Assembly (NCBI RefSeq): GCF_963678635.1 | Contig: NC_087065.1 | Span: 13,368,743-13,432,742, forward strand | From: Symsagittifera roscoffensis | Taxonomy: Eukaryota > Xenacoelomorpha > Acoela > Convolutidae | Length of the DNA stretch: 64,000 nt | Direction: 5' to 3' | In this document: piece by piece, positions 1 to 9,400 of the stretch | How positions within the stretch are numbered: the stretch's first letter is position 1 | Layout: each line of letters starts with the position of its first letter | Made by a program: the position numbers and the translations under genes | The notes under the pieces: model-generated | The model's database searches: none | Told to the model about the DNA's origin: nothing | Seen by the model: the letters and a program-made list of their open reading frames with translations, nothing else

Positions 1-648
1 GAGCAGAAGAAACGGTTCATATTTTCGATTAGTTCTACAAATATGACAGCAGAGTCGGAATTGCAGAGCACAAAGTCAAGAGCGGAGGAAGTGGTGGTGT
101 TGAGCGTAATTAAGTGCGTTAAGTTCAGCTCATCAAAATGATAGAGCAAAGTAAAGTCGTAATCGGAAGGACTGACACCGGTTTCCCAACTGATTGTTGG
201 CAGGTTCGCATCACCAGTGATAATTGAAATTTCATCGCAGCCGACTTTCTAATCAATGCCTTGCAAAAGATTTTTCCATTTCTGAAGGGGCCATCGATAT
301 GGGCTTGTGATTGGTGCATTGTAGATGTTGACTATAATGTAGTTCAAGCTGCCACTAGTGAGTTGACAAGCAACATAGTCTATGCCATCGCAGAGTTCGA
401 AAACTAAAAAGTCGTGTTTCAAGTTTTTCTGGATTACTAGGAATGCTCCACCATGCTTTAAAGCACGATTGAAGTTTGGTCTAGCATACCGGTGAACAAT
501 ATAATCAGAAAGGAATAGCTCATTGTCTAAGAAATGGGTGTAAATCATGTTTCGGAGATCGCTATTATAAAAGGTTTCGACATTAGGAATGCTTCTGCAA
601 ATGTACGTCTACGTTCCATAGATACCATAGATATGAGGCTGCCCACAT
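1..648 (-). pseudogene. LINE (non-LTR retrotransposon) endonuclease domain, broken and cut by window edge
   Basis: Read on the minus strand, this encodes the apurinic-like endonuclease that opens ORF2 of non-LTR retrotransposons and nicks target DNA for reverse transcription. The start reads TINVGSLISMVSMERRRTF, then an ISET segment, an LSDYIVHRYARP stretch (the usual Y-x-x-x-R-x-x-R region) and HGGAFLVIQ. Further on come GDANLPTISW (the GD-x-N-x-P-x-I-x-W signature) and SALDFVLCNSD, the usual LD-hydrophobic-V end of the domain. Breaks: the reading frame shifts just after ISET (one base appears to be missing near 543), and an in-frame TAG lies near 250. The reverse transcriptase would lie beyond base 1 and is not visible. 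Jockey, CR1 or RTE-type clades are all possible; the family identity is firm, the clade is not. Confidence 0.85.
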
Positions 649-689
649 TGATTGTTAAAATGTCAATTGAGAAATTGTGAGACACTTCA

Positions 690-1371
690 AGTCATGCTTC
701 AAAAGATAAGTTCAAAAGAATATCATATTGATAAAGTTTTAGCGATCTTATTTTCAGGCTTGATTTTTCAACGCCAGATGAGATCAGTTTTCTTCGTTTC
801 TTCAAGATTTCATTTTCAGTCACCCGCTCAGTGCGGCTCAGACCTCGTAAAACAAAATTTTTGTTTGATACTATGTGAGACGAGAGGTATTGGCGAGTAT
901 CTTTCGTGCATTGTAGGCTTGCGGTAGAGTTACTAGGAGTGTGCGTGGTCTGGCTCTGTCTTGTTTGTAGGGTCCCTTTCTTTTTAAATCGTTGATTGTC
1001 TGACGTTCAGACAGATATTCAACTATACTCTCAACCAGGGCACTTTCGTCGTCAAGGATATCAGCTGCTGATCTTTTGTCGGTTTCAGGAATTCCGTCGA
1101 TCCGGATTTGCCGGAAATGCAAGATTTCCTGATCAGTATTGACTATGGGGTTTGCTGGTGGTGGGCTTTTTTGCGAATATTGAGCGTCGTGAAGCTCCAG
1201 AATTTTGTCGTCCAATATTTTCTGAAGTTCCGGTAGAAGTGACTTTCCCGGATATTTTTTTGTGATTCTATCAAAATGATTCTTAATCGAGTCGACGTGG
1301 TTTTCTAGGGTAGGCATGAAGCTTTTCGTCAGGTGATGTAAATTTTCGAAAGCTTTTCCAGACATTTTCAT
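690..1371 (-). pseudogene. LINE ORF1-like nucleic-acid chaperone, frameshifted
   Basis: This lies directly upstream of the endonuclease on the same strand, as ORF1 does in L1/CR1/Jockey-type LINEs. An open stretch of 166 codons (871-1371) has a helical N-terminal half rich in charged residues, then RQIRIDGIPETD, a typical RRM-like start of ORF1p, and RPRTLLVTLPQAYNARKIL, the matching end of that domain. After a stop, the C-terminal part continues in another frame at about 860-700 (VLRGLSRTERVTENEILKKR and LKIRSLKLY), resembling the C-terminal domain of ORF1p. ORF1p binds element RNA and chaperones priming. An earlier start (ATG near 1560, MTEAVTSRSGKS) runs to a stop near 1447, so the N-terminus is also disrupted. 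The gene is dead. Confidence 0.75.
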
Positions 1372-1752
1372 TTTCTTTGTTTCTGGCGATTTTCAATTGA
1401 GAGAGGCACTCCCAAAGTAAACATTGCAGTCCATCTTTCTTCATGTTATTTTAAAGCGTATTGGCATCATCAGTGCATGCCCAAATAAGTTCCTCAATGG
1501 TTGGATAGTGGTCTTCAGTGAGGCTAATTGACTTTCCGCTGCGGCTCGTCACTGCTTCAGTCATAGTTCAGTTTTAAATCGTGAAGTTTTCATGGTTGAG
1601 CAGTCGGTATTTGAGCTTCTGGCTATGATAGTCGCAGGATCGATTCTCAGTTTTTCACCTTTTGCTGATGAAAACCCTGTAGAGCGGTGGCTGTGGAACG
1701 GCTGACGCCGTGGCCCAGTTTTAAAATGGAACAACCCACTGGAACAACTCAC
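1372..1752 (-). pseudogene. 5' part of the decayed LINE (ORF1 start and leader)
   Basis: On the minus strand an ATG near 1560 opens about 37 codons ending in EELIWACTDDANTL before a stop; further in-frame pieces (KKDGLQCLLWECL) follow in a shifted frame. This is best read as the N-terminus and 5' leader of the LINE whose ORF1 and endonuclease lie downstream. A 63-codon open stretch further upstream (1561-1752) has no recognisable domain. The 5' boundary of the element cannot be placed from one copy. Confidence 0.4.
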
Positions 1753-2500
1753 TGCTCACTTCATTACCAGTTCGTTATCGAGCCGATTGAGTCCAGTTGT
1801 CAAGCGGTGATTTCCAGTTGGTCTAGGGTACGTCTGTTTCCAGTTGGTCTATGTGGCGTCTTCAGCAGTGGTATATCTTCTAGTCTTTGATGTCTCCAGT
1901 TATTGTCTCCTTACAAACCGGAAACTATTTAGTAAGTTTATCACAACAATTAGGCTATCACAACAATTTATCACAAAAATCCCATGCACTTTCATATTAC
2001 CTGTTTTTCAACAAACAGGAATTACAAACAAAAATGCCTAGCAGTACTATTTAAATTCAAATTAGCCACAGAACAAAATTTACGAAGCGGAAACAACGCC
2101 GTCGAGCAGACAACAATTGAGACAAAAAAAATAATTTTGCCAAAAAATTCTAAAGTTTAAAGCCCCCCTAAAACCACCCAGAAGTAACTAAAACCAAAGC
2201 AGTAGTAAAGTTTGAACTTTCATGAAATTGAGCTGGTCAGCTGTATAGTGAAGCACTGATTTCTTTGAACAAGAAATTAACCTGAAACAAAGCTTATATT
2301 CCAAATTGGATGAAAAAAAAACTGCAAAATCGCAATTACAAAACAAAAAACTACAAATTCGAAACCACTGCAATTACCAAACCCATTTTTGAAACTTGCA
2401 AACGCAAAAATTGACGCTTAACTAAAAAAACAACGAAAAACTAAATATATTTACCCGTGTGTTTTGACAATGATCAGTATGTAAAGAATGACCAGTATGT
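1753..2500. other. AT-rich spacer, nothing recognised
   Basis: No coding-like frame, tandem repeat or terminal repeat was recognised here. It is A/T-rich sequence between the LINE remnant and the inverted-repeat block. Confidence 0.4.
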
Positions 2501-2529
2501 CTTTAGAAGTTATATCGTCTGATTTATTT

Positions 2530-2640
2530 TGCGATTTCAGCATTTTTTCTGTTTATACTATTTCATACAGAGGCGAAACGAAGTTTTGGAAAACTTACAA
2601 CAAAACGCAAGTAAAGCAGTGCAAGCCAGCGAAAACAGAG
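2530..2640 (-). repeat. inverted copy of the flank repeat at about 10.2 and 13.1 kb
   Basis: The stretch with ATTTCATACAGAGGCGAAACG, ACAACAAAACGCAAGTAAAG and CAGTGCA is, in reverse complement, the sequence found at about 10200-10290 and 13050-13140 (TGCACTGCTTTAGTTGCG, TTCGTTTTGTCTCTGTAT). It is an outlying member of the repeat that borders the Penelope-like elements. The overlapping 74-codon frame is therefore probably not a gene. Confidence 0.6.
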
Positions 2641-2829
2641 TGAGACTGAACTCACTGCGGAATTTTTTTTATTGTTTAAAAAGCAAAAAAATCAGACAAG
2701 CAGTCAAGAAGCACAAACAGCATCACCAAAAAAGCCCTCATTTTCCATTTTGATTGTTAAGTTTTGTGATTGTGATTTTATTTGACATTATGGTCAATTT
2801 CAATAAAGTTGATTTAAAAAAATTGCCGA

Positions 2830-3660
2830 TGCACAAAATGTGCGAAAACGTTTTATTTGACATTTTTAAATTCTCATCGAACTTTTGAATTTACTAAGCA
2901 GTCGACAAAGACGACAAAAAAGACATTTGGAAAGTAAATCTGAAAATAGCATAGAAAACGTCGTTACTTTACTAGTTCTTTATCATTTCACGCAGTCAAC
3001 AACTCATTGAAATTTCGTAAATCAGGGAGAAGTAAAGTATACCGTGAAAAAAGTATATATCAGATAGTTGGTAATCAAGCCAATCAGACTGATAAAACTA
3101 GCATCTGAATTTTCACTAAATTGCGCGTTCATTCCCATGGTTTTCCAAAAAATGTTCTCCGAAAAGTAGTTTCATCGTTTTTTTGCCGAGCATACAGTTA
3201 ACGTTGACAACCTGTATTGCGAAGGAGCTTTTTCGCTTGAAAACTGACTACCCCGGAGATTTTGGAACCTGTGCTCAATTTTGCCCAGAGCCAAATTAGA
3301 AAAATTTCGGTGCTAGAGCGTAGGGCATCCTGAACTTCAAAAGCCATTGGTTGAAAAAACTTTCCAGCATAGTTTACATCTTAATAAATGTCAATTTTGC
3401 TAACCTTCGCCTCGGCCGGTGCCGTTTCAGATTTACAAGCGGAGCCTGCGCTTATTTTATTAGGGGCTGGGTAGCCACTTACAGTTACAGCTCTAGAAAT
3501 CTGCTTACCAGAAGCCACCGGGTCGCTACTGATGTTTCATGTGAAGGTGTCGTTGCTCTAAAACAGAAAAAAAATTAGTAGAGGCTATGTTTTGGTATAG
3601 AAGGACTTTCAATCATAAGTGTGTTAGCAACTTTGCTGGGTTTTCTATGGCAAATTAGGC
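2830..3660 (+). repeat. left arm of a large imperfect palindrome
   Basis: The arm matches 4190-5070 in reverse complement across its length. Landmarks in order are a hammerhead-like box (GCACA-AAA-TGTGC-GAAA), a cgacaaa-rich stretch, TTACTAGTTCTTTATCATTTCACGCAGTC, GTAAATCAGGGA, GTATACCGTGAAAAAA, then a piece translating as GRCR..ACAY.IRGWVATYSY, and TTTTGGTATAG. The arms differ by many substitutions and small indels, so the structure is old. The 75-codon frame inside (3351-3578) is mirrored in the other arm, which is expected from DNA homology and does not prove a gene. Confidence 0.75.
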
Positions 3661-4189
3661 CAAGTCATCAGAATATATATTTTTTGGAACGGTAGGATTG
3701 AGTTTTAGTGAATTCATTTTGTAATTTAATGAAAAAAATAAAGAAAAAAGCAAATTCTTGTAATCTTTTTTTTTCATCAGGCAAAGGTAGTTTGGGTCTA
3801 TAGGCAAAGGATTTTAGCTGCTTTTTAAGCCGCTAGAGAAGGAACAAAAGCTAACTTAAGCGAAATTTTTGTTTGAAAGCACTACGGCAGAACAAACAAG
3901 TATGCATTAAGACTTTAGGGTGCTTCACCGAAAAGTCAAGTAGCTCCGAAAGACGAAGTCTAAAGAATATACACGGGTGTCAATTTTGAATCTACTGATG
4001 AAAAAGGTCAGAGCTTACTAGGATAAGTTCTGATCGCAAAAGATCAATGTCATCCCGTATAGTTGTCTAACTATAAAATTGACAATTCAACAGCTTGAAA
4101 TTGCTTTCTGACTCCGAATAGGTTCAAAAATGTGTAAAAAAGATTAGATGTGTCTGCGGAACAGATGTAACCATCTCTGGATGAATTGT

Positions 4190-5070
4190 TTTTTCTTGCC
4201 ATAAAACGCCTAGCAAAATTCTTCATGCATTTTTAATTCAAAATCGTTTTATACCTTAATTTGGCTTCTACTCATTTTTCTTCTGATTTAGAGCAACGAC
4301 AACTCCACACGACACATCAGAAGCGACCCGACAGCTTGACGCTTCTGCTAAGCAGCTCCTTAGGGATGTATCTGTAAATGGCTACCCATCCCCTAATAAG
4401 GTAAGCGCAGGCTCGGTTTGTAACTCCGGAACGGCATCGGCCGAGGCAGAAGATAGAAAAATTGACAAACATGAAGATGTAATCAAAGCTCCAAAATTTT
4501 TCAACCAATGTTTTTTGAAGTTGAGCGTGCCTTCACCCTAGCACCAAAACTTTTCAAGTTGGATTTTGAGTATTTTGCCAAAAAACCCAGAGCAGACGCT
4601 TTTTAAGCAGAAATTCACCCTCGCAATACGGATTGCCAACGTAAAATGTATATTCGGCATTAAAAATGATCAAACTAATTTCGGAGAAGTTTTTTCGCAA
4701 AGCCATGGGATCAAACGCACAGCTTAGTTTAAGAATTTGATAGTTTCGTAGCCTCTTGATTCTGTGAAACAAGTTAATAAAACAACTTGATTCTGTGCAG
4801 ATGTTAGTTTTATTAATCTGATTGACTTGAGTCCCAATCATCTGAGTTCTTGATTTTTTCACGGTATACTTTAATTTTCCCTGATTTACGAATTTTCAAT
4901 AGTTTTTTGACTGCGTGAAATAATGAAGAACTAGTGAAATAACGTCGGTTGCCATGCTTTTTTTTCTGATTCACTTTTTTATCGTTTTTTGTCGTCTTTT
5001 CTACTGATTAAAAGGTTCAATGAGAATTTTAAAATGTCAATTCAAACGTTTTCGCCCTTTTTATGTATCG
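4190..5070 (-). repeat. right arm of the large imperfect palindrome
   Basis: This is the reverse-complement partner of 2830-3660, separated from it by roughly 0.5 kb of unmatched spacer. Shared landmarks include CGGTATACTTTAATTTTCCC, GACTGCGTGAAATAATGAAG, the GRCR..ACAYLIRGWVA translation on the minus strand and a degraded hammerhead-like box near 5045-5065. The pair could be two copies of one transposable element inserted head to head, or one long fold-back element. Confidence 0.75.
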
Positions 5071-5401
5071 ACAATGTTTTAAAATGAACTTTCGAGAAAT
5101 GATCAACATGCCAGAAAAAGTTTCAAACATAATCACATTCACAAAAATCACCAATCAAAATGAAACTACTGTTTTTGCGTTATAAATTACATTCTTTCTT
5201 CTAATGATATATATGAGTCGGTTTTTTGGATCAAGCGGTGCACTTTTTACAAACTAAATTCTTGAAATTTGAATTGAGCCAGGCAAAATAAATGAGAATA
5301 AGGCTTCTGAAGATTTAGTAATGCAAAGGAGGTAGTGAGAAGAAATATTGATGAAAGTGGTGGCCCTTAATCATAGCTATCTATGCCAGGAAGAAAGGTT
5401 T

Positions 5402-5645
5402 GAAAGTAAGAAGTTTTTACACCCCGCATCCACTGAAATTTTCAAAATAATTAATTCAAACTTTTGCACTTTGAAGCAATGCAAAAAACACGATTTGAAG
5501 AAATTTCGAAACAATTCTGGTTTTGTTGGTAAAAAAAAAGCGCGTTGGAACAAACAGGCCATAAAAAATGACAAAAAAACTTCATGTAGGCATCTAAACC
5601 GAACTTAAAATCAATTTCATTCATTTCAATTTCATTTCATCTTGC
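5402..5645 (+). repeat. 5' pseudo-LTR-like repeat of Penelope-like element P1
   Basis: This stretch (GAAAGTAAG, TTTTTACACCCCGCATCCACTG, TTTTGCACTTTGAAG, GGAACAAACAGGCCAT, CATCTAAACCGAACTTAAAATC) recurs in the same orientation at 7606-7850, on the other side of the P1 coding remnant. PLEs are known to carry direct 'pseudo-LTRs' arising from partial tandem insertion. The same repeat also appears inverted near 9790-10000 and 12735-12870, at the 5' ends of P2 and P3. Confidence 0.65.
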
Positions 5646-6049
5646 AAATTAGCTTTCTGATAAATTTTTCGCCCGTGATAAAATCAAAACAATTCGTTTC
5701 CTTGATGACATTGATATTTGTTTTGTCAGAACTGAAGTTGTATTAAGTAACGGGTAAAAATCACATGAAAATAAAGTGGCTGCAAACTTTTTTGCTAAAA
5801 GAGTAAAATCGAAAAAGCTAAAAGTGTTTGGCGGACAAGGGTCATCTGGTAGTGCCGTTCGATAAGTGTCCAAATTTTTGTGTTATGATAAAATCACATA
5901 CGAGGCAAAACAACACGAGCTTGAGCAGTCACAACAGTTTTGTGAACAAAGAACAAAAACACTTCACGGATAGTGTAAATTTCTTGACGTGAAAAGAATG
6001 ATGAGATCAGTTTTGCACTCCACACTAGGTTGAAGTCAACACGGGGCAG

Positions 6050-7440
6050 CATGCCAGGTTGTGTCGTTTGGCGAAGTTCCACAAAAAGCGAACGCCTCTT
6101 CGACCTGCTTTTACCCTGACTGGTAGCTCATGCCACAATCTCAATAGAGTATTGGCAAAAAGTTTTGAAAAAATTAGGGTAATCATTGAAAAAAACATGC
6201 AGATGGCCGAGGAGGTCCTTTATAAAACTGTTTTTAAATCGGATGAAAAGATGAATTCCCTCGATGTCAGAAAATATGTGCAACTGTCTCCCTTAAAGAA
6301 GCTAGTGAAATAGCACTAAAATGGTGTGCGTACAAATCATGCCTCCAGAATTGACACGCAACACACTGAAAAACTGTTAAGTTCGGCTGTGAGTTAAGTT
6401 CACTTTAAATGCAATTATCTGTGATTTACACAAAACAAGAAGGGTGTGGCTATGTGAGTTTTTCTTGCTGTCATTTCAGTCAATTTAGGCTGAAGGAAAA
6501 AGAAAAAAAATGTAAAACAATTAAGCAATCTAAACTGGGGTCCATCTTCAATGTCTAAAGAGCGACCTGTGGAACAAAATGAAATGATTGCGAAGCTTGC
6601 TTGGATTGGTATCGTTTAAGCTCTGGAAGTTTATCAGAATCCTAAATTCCAAATATTTCTGATATAGTCTGATGTTTCAAGGTATAAAGAGAACAACGTT
6701 AAGGGGATCAATCTGAAATGCACGTTAAAAGCTTTCCTAACAATTATTGATTATATCGTAAAATTTGTGGGTGGTGACCCACAGCTTTTTCTACGGGCAG
6801 GAAACCAATTGCACCAAAATTTACAGTTTACCCATGAAAAACCTGATAATTAGGGGAAATTGGCCTTCTTGGATTTGAAAGTAAACGTGACTCACGGAAA
6901 AGGATCACTCGTGGTGTGTATGAGAAATCCACTGATACTGGTACAAAACTGAATTTCAGAAGCAGCGCCCCTTTGCGAAAAAATTACCTGATTGATGGAA
7001 CAGTTCAACGGAGGTGTAAGAGTGCCTTAAAATGGGAAAAATTGAATGAGTCATTGGGTGCTAATATGAACAACGGTCAAAAAATACTGAGATGGGGTAG
7101 AGTTACGATGATAAAGTAAAATTACTGAGCAAAAGTTTGAGACACTTCTGCATCACAATGAAGGTTGAGACATTGCGGGAAGACGCGCCTCATATTCTTA
7201 TGTTAATACAAAAAAATTAAAACGTTTTCAATTCAAGGAAGTTAAAAACTTGCCTGCCTTCTCTGAAAACCCTTTTTGAACGTGAACTGCGGTGGTTTAT
7301 AAGCCTACCTCTTGTGGATGTAACTCCACCTTCTTTAACAAAATGGTCCCACCTTCAACCAAACTTCCTACAACCGGTTTTTTGGATTGAACCCAAAATC
7401 GTATACCGAGTTTCATAAAACCAAAATAAAAATAAAAAAT
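6050..7440 (+). pseudogene. Penelope-like element P1: RT plus GIY-YIG remnant
   Basis: PLEs encode a reverse transcriptase related to telomerase, usually fused to a C-terminal GIY-YIG endonuclease. In P1 the first recognisable block (6059-6313) holds LAKFHKKRTPLRPAF, the K-x-H-K-x-x-T-P-L-R-P signature, and a motif-A-like NSLDVRKY. A second block near 6690-7119 holds NQLHQNLQF-type and KSTDTGTKLNFRS motifs, the latter typical of PLE RT after the catalytic box. Near 7280-7330 the GIY-YIG start is visible as VVYKPTSCGCNSTFF. Stops and frame changes separate the blocks, and the palm catalytic region near 6760 is disrupted. It is a dead copy, flanked by direct repeats at 5402-5645 and 7606-7850. 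Confidence 0.8.
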
Positions 7441-7605
7441 TGGTTTTCCAAAAAAGACATTAGTTTGTGTAAAAATACAAATACTACCACTAAAAACTCT
7501 CCTTCACCGATCAGCAATTTTTATCCCGTAAAACTTGGGTAGAAGCACGTTGAGCCGATGAAAATTAATCTTCCTAAACTTTTTGGGAGCGTTCAAGTTT
7601 TGAAA

Positions 7606-7850
7606 GCTAACAGTTTCTACACCCCGTATCCATTGAAATATTAAAAGTAATTAAAATCAATTTTTGCACTTTGAAGTTATATAAAAAAATTAATTGGAAA
7701 AATTTTGAAAACCTTCTAGTTTTGTTGGGAATAAAATCTCGTTGGAAAAAACAGGCCATGAAAAAAGACGAATTGAACGTAATGTAGGAATCTAAACTGA
7801 ACTTAAAATCAATATCATTTCATACTATTTTCATTTCCTTTTTTAGCTAT
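7606..7850 (+). repeat. 3' pseudo-LTR-like repeat of Penelope-like element P1
   Basis: Direct-orientation partner of 5402-5645 with the same order of landmarks: TTTCTACACCCCGTATCC, TTTTTGCACTTTGAAG, AAAACAGGCCATGAAAAAAG, ATCTAAACTGAACTTAAAATC. Divergence between the two is considerable. It ends close to the point where the oppositely oriented copy P2 begins (about 7860-7925). Confidence 0.65.
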
Positions 7851-7926
7851 TTTTAAACATAGACTACAAATTTAGGCTCATCTCTCTACTGTGTTTTTGG
7901 GGCTCTGCCCGCCGTTTTGCAATGCT

Positions 7927-9400
7927 TCAAGCATAAAGAGTTTTGGTAATGCCTGTTTGTTTTACAGTTTCTGACTCTAACTCAGGTCTACCAACTTCTG
8001 TACCACACTCCGGCAAAAATTGTACCAACAGGCTGGCCTTTTTACGGTGTCCCTCGATCCGCCTGGTTAAAGATGTGACAGTTTTGCTAAAATAGGTTGA
8101 GTTACATCCACAAGAGATAGACTTATAAACCACCGCAGTTCACGTTCAAAAGGGGGTTTCAGAGAAGGCAGGCAAGTTTTTCATTTCCTTGTTTTGAAAA
8201 CGATTTATTTTCTCGTATTTAACTTTTGAATGTGAGGCGGGTCTTTCCGCGATGTCTCTACCTTCATTGTGGTGCAGAAGTGTCTCAAACATTTGTTCAG
8301 CAATCTTACTTTTTGATCGTAACTGTACCCCATCTCAATATTTTCGACCTTTGCTTATATTAGCAGCCAATGACTCGTTAAAATTTTCCCATATTAAGAA
8401 ACTCTTACCCATCCGTTGAACTGTTCCCTCAAGCAGGTCATTTTTTTCAAAGGGCACTGCTTCTGAAATTCAGTTTTGTACCAGTGTCAGTGGGTTTCTG
8501 ATACCAACCACGAGTGATCCTTTTCAGTGAGTCCACGTATACTTTCAAATCGAAGAAGGCCAAATTCCCCTGATTATCAGGTTTCTCAAGAGTAAAATGT
8601 AAATTTTGGTGCAATTGGTTTTCTGCCCGGAGAAAGAGGTATGGGTCACCACTCACAATGTTTCCAACATCATCAACAATTCCTAGGAAAGCTTTTAACG
8701 TGCACTTTAGAATGGTCTTTAACGTTGTTCTTTTTATACCTTGAAACATCAGACTATGTCAGAAATATTTCCAATTTAGGATTCTGATAAATTTCCAGAG
8801 CTTAAGAGATACCAATCCAAGAAAGCTTCGCAATCAATTCGTTTTGTTCCACAGGTCGCCCTTTAGACATTGAAGATGGACCCCATTTTAGATTGCTTAA
8901 AAATTTTACGTTTACTTTGATTCGTAATCCTTCAGCCTAAGTTGGCTGAAATGACAGCAAGAAAAACTCCCATAGCTACACCATTCCGGTTTTGTGTACA
9001 TCACAGATAATTGCATCTAAAATGTACTTTACTCACAGCCAAAGTTCACAAATTTTTCAGTCTTTTGCGTGTCAATTCTGGAGGCATGACTTGTACGCAC
9101 ACCATTTTAGTGCTATTTCACTAGCTTCTTTAAGGGAGACAGTTGCACATATTTTCTGACATCGAGGGAATTCATCTTTTCATCCGATTTAAAAACAGTT
9201 TTATAAAGGACCTCCTCGGCCATCTGCATGTTTTTTTCAATGATTACCCTAATTTTTTCAAAACTTTTTGCCAATACTCTATTGAGATTGTGGCATGAGC
9301 TACCAGTCAGGGTAAAAGCAGGTCGAAGAGGCGTTCGCTTTTTGTGGAACTTCGCCAAACGACACAACCTGCCATGCTGCCCCGTGTTGACTTCAATCTA
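7927..9400 (-). pseudogene. Penelope-like element P2: RT plus GIY-YIG, broken
   Basis: P2 is the better-preserved PLE and reads on the minus strand. Its N-terminal RT block (9367-9113) is identical in translation to that of P1, with TPLRP and SLDV motifs. The middle block (8749-8447) contains IVDDVGNIVSGD, corresponding to the catalytic Y/F-x-D-D box with tyrosine replaced by isoleucine at the first position. It continues with NQLHQNLHFTLE, LAFFDLKVYV and WYQKPTDTGTKLNFRS. The C-terminal block (8133-7927) gives VYKSISCGCNSTYFSKT and RRIEGHRKKAS, a GIY-YIG domain start. Frames between blocks are broken by stops. P1 and P2 face each other tail to tail, so the locus forms a long inverted repeat. 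Confidence 0.82.

Noticed and set aside
3351-3578. Mirrored peptide in the two arms of the 2.8-5.1 kb palindrome as a conserved gene
   Set aside because: Similarity is explained by DNA homology of the arms; one arm lacks a credible start and there is no sign of codon-level constraint.
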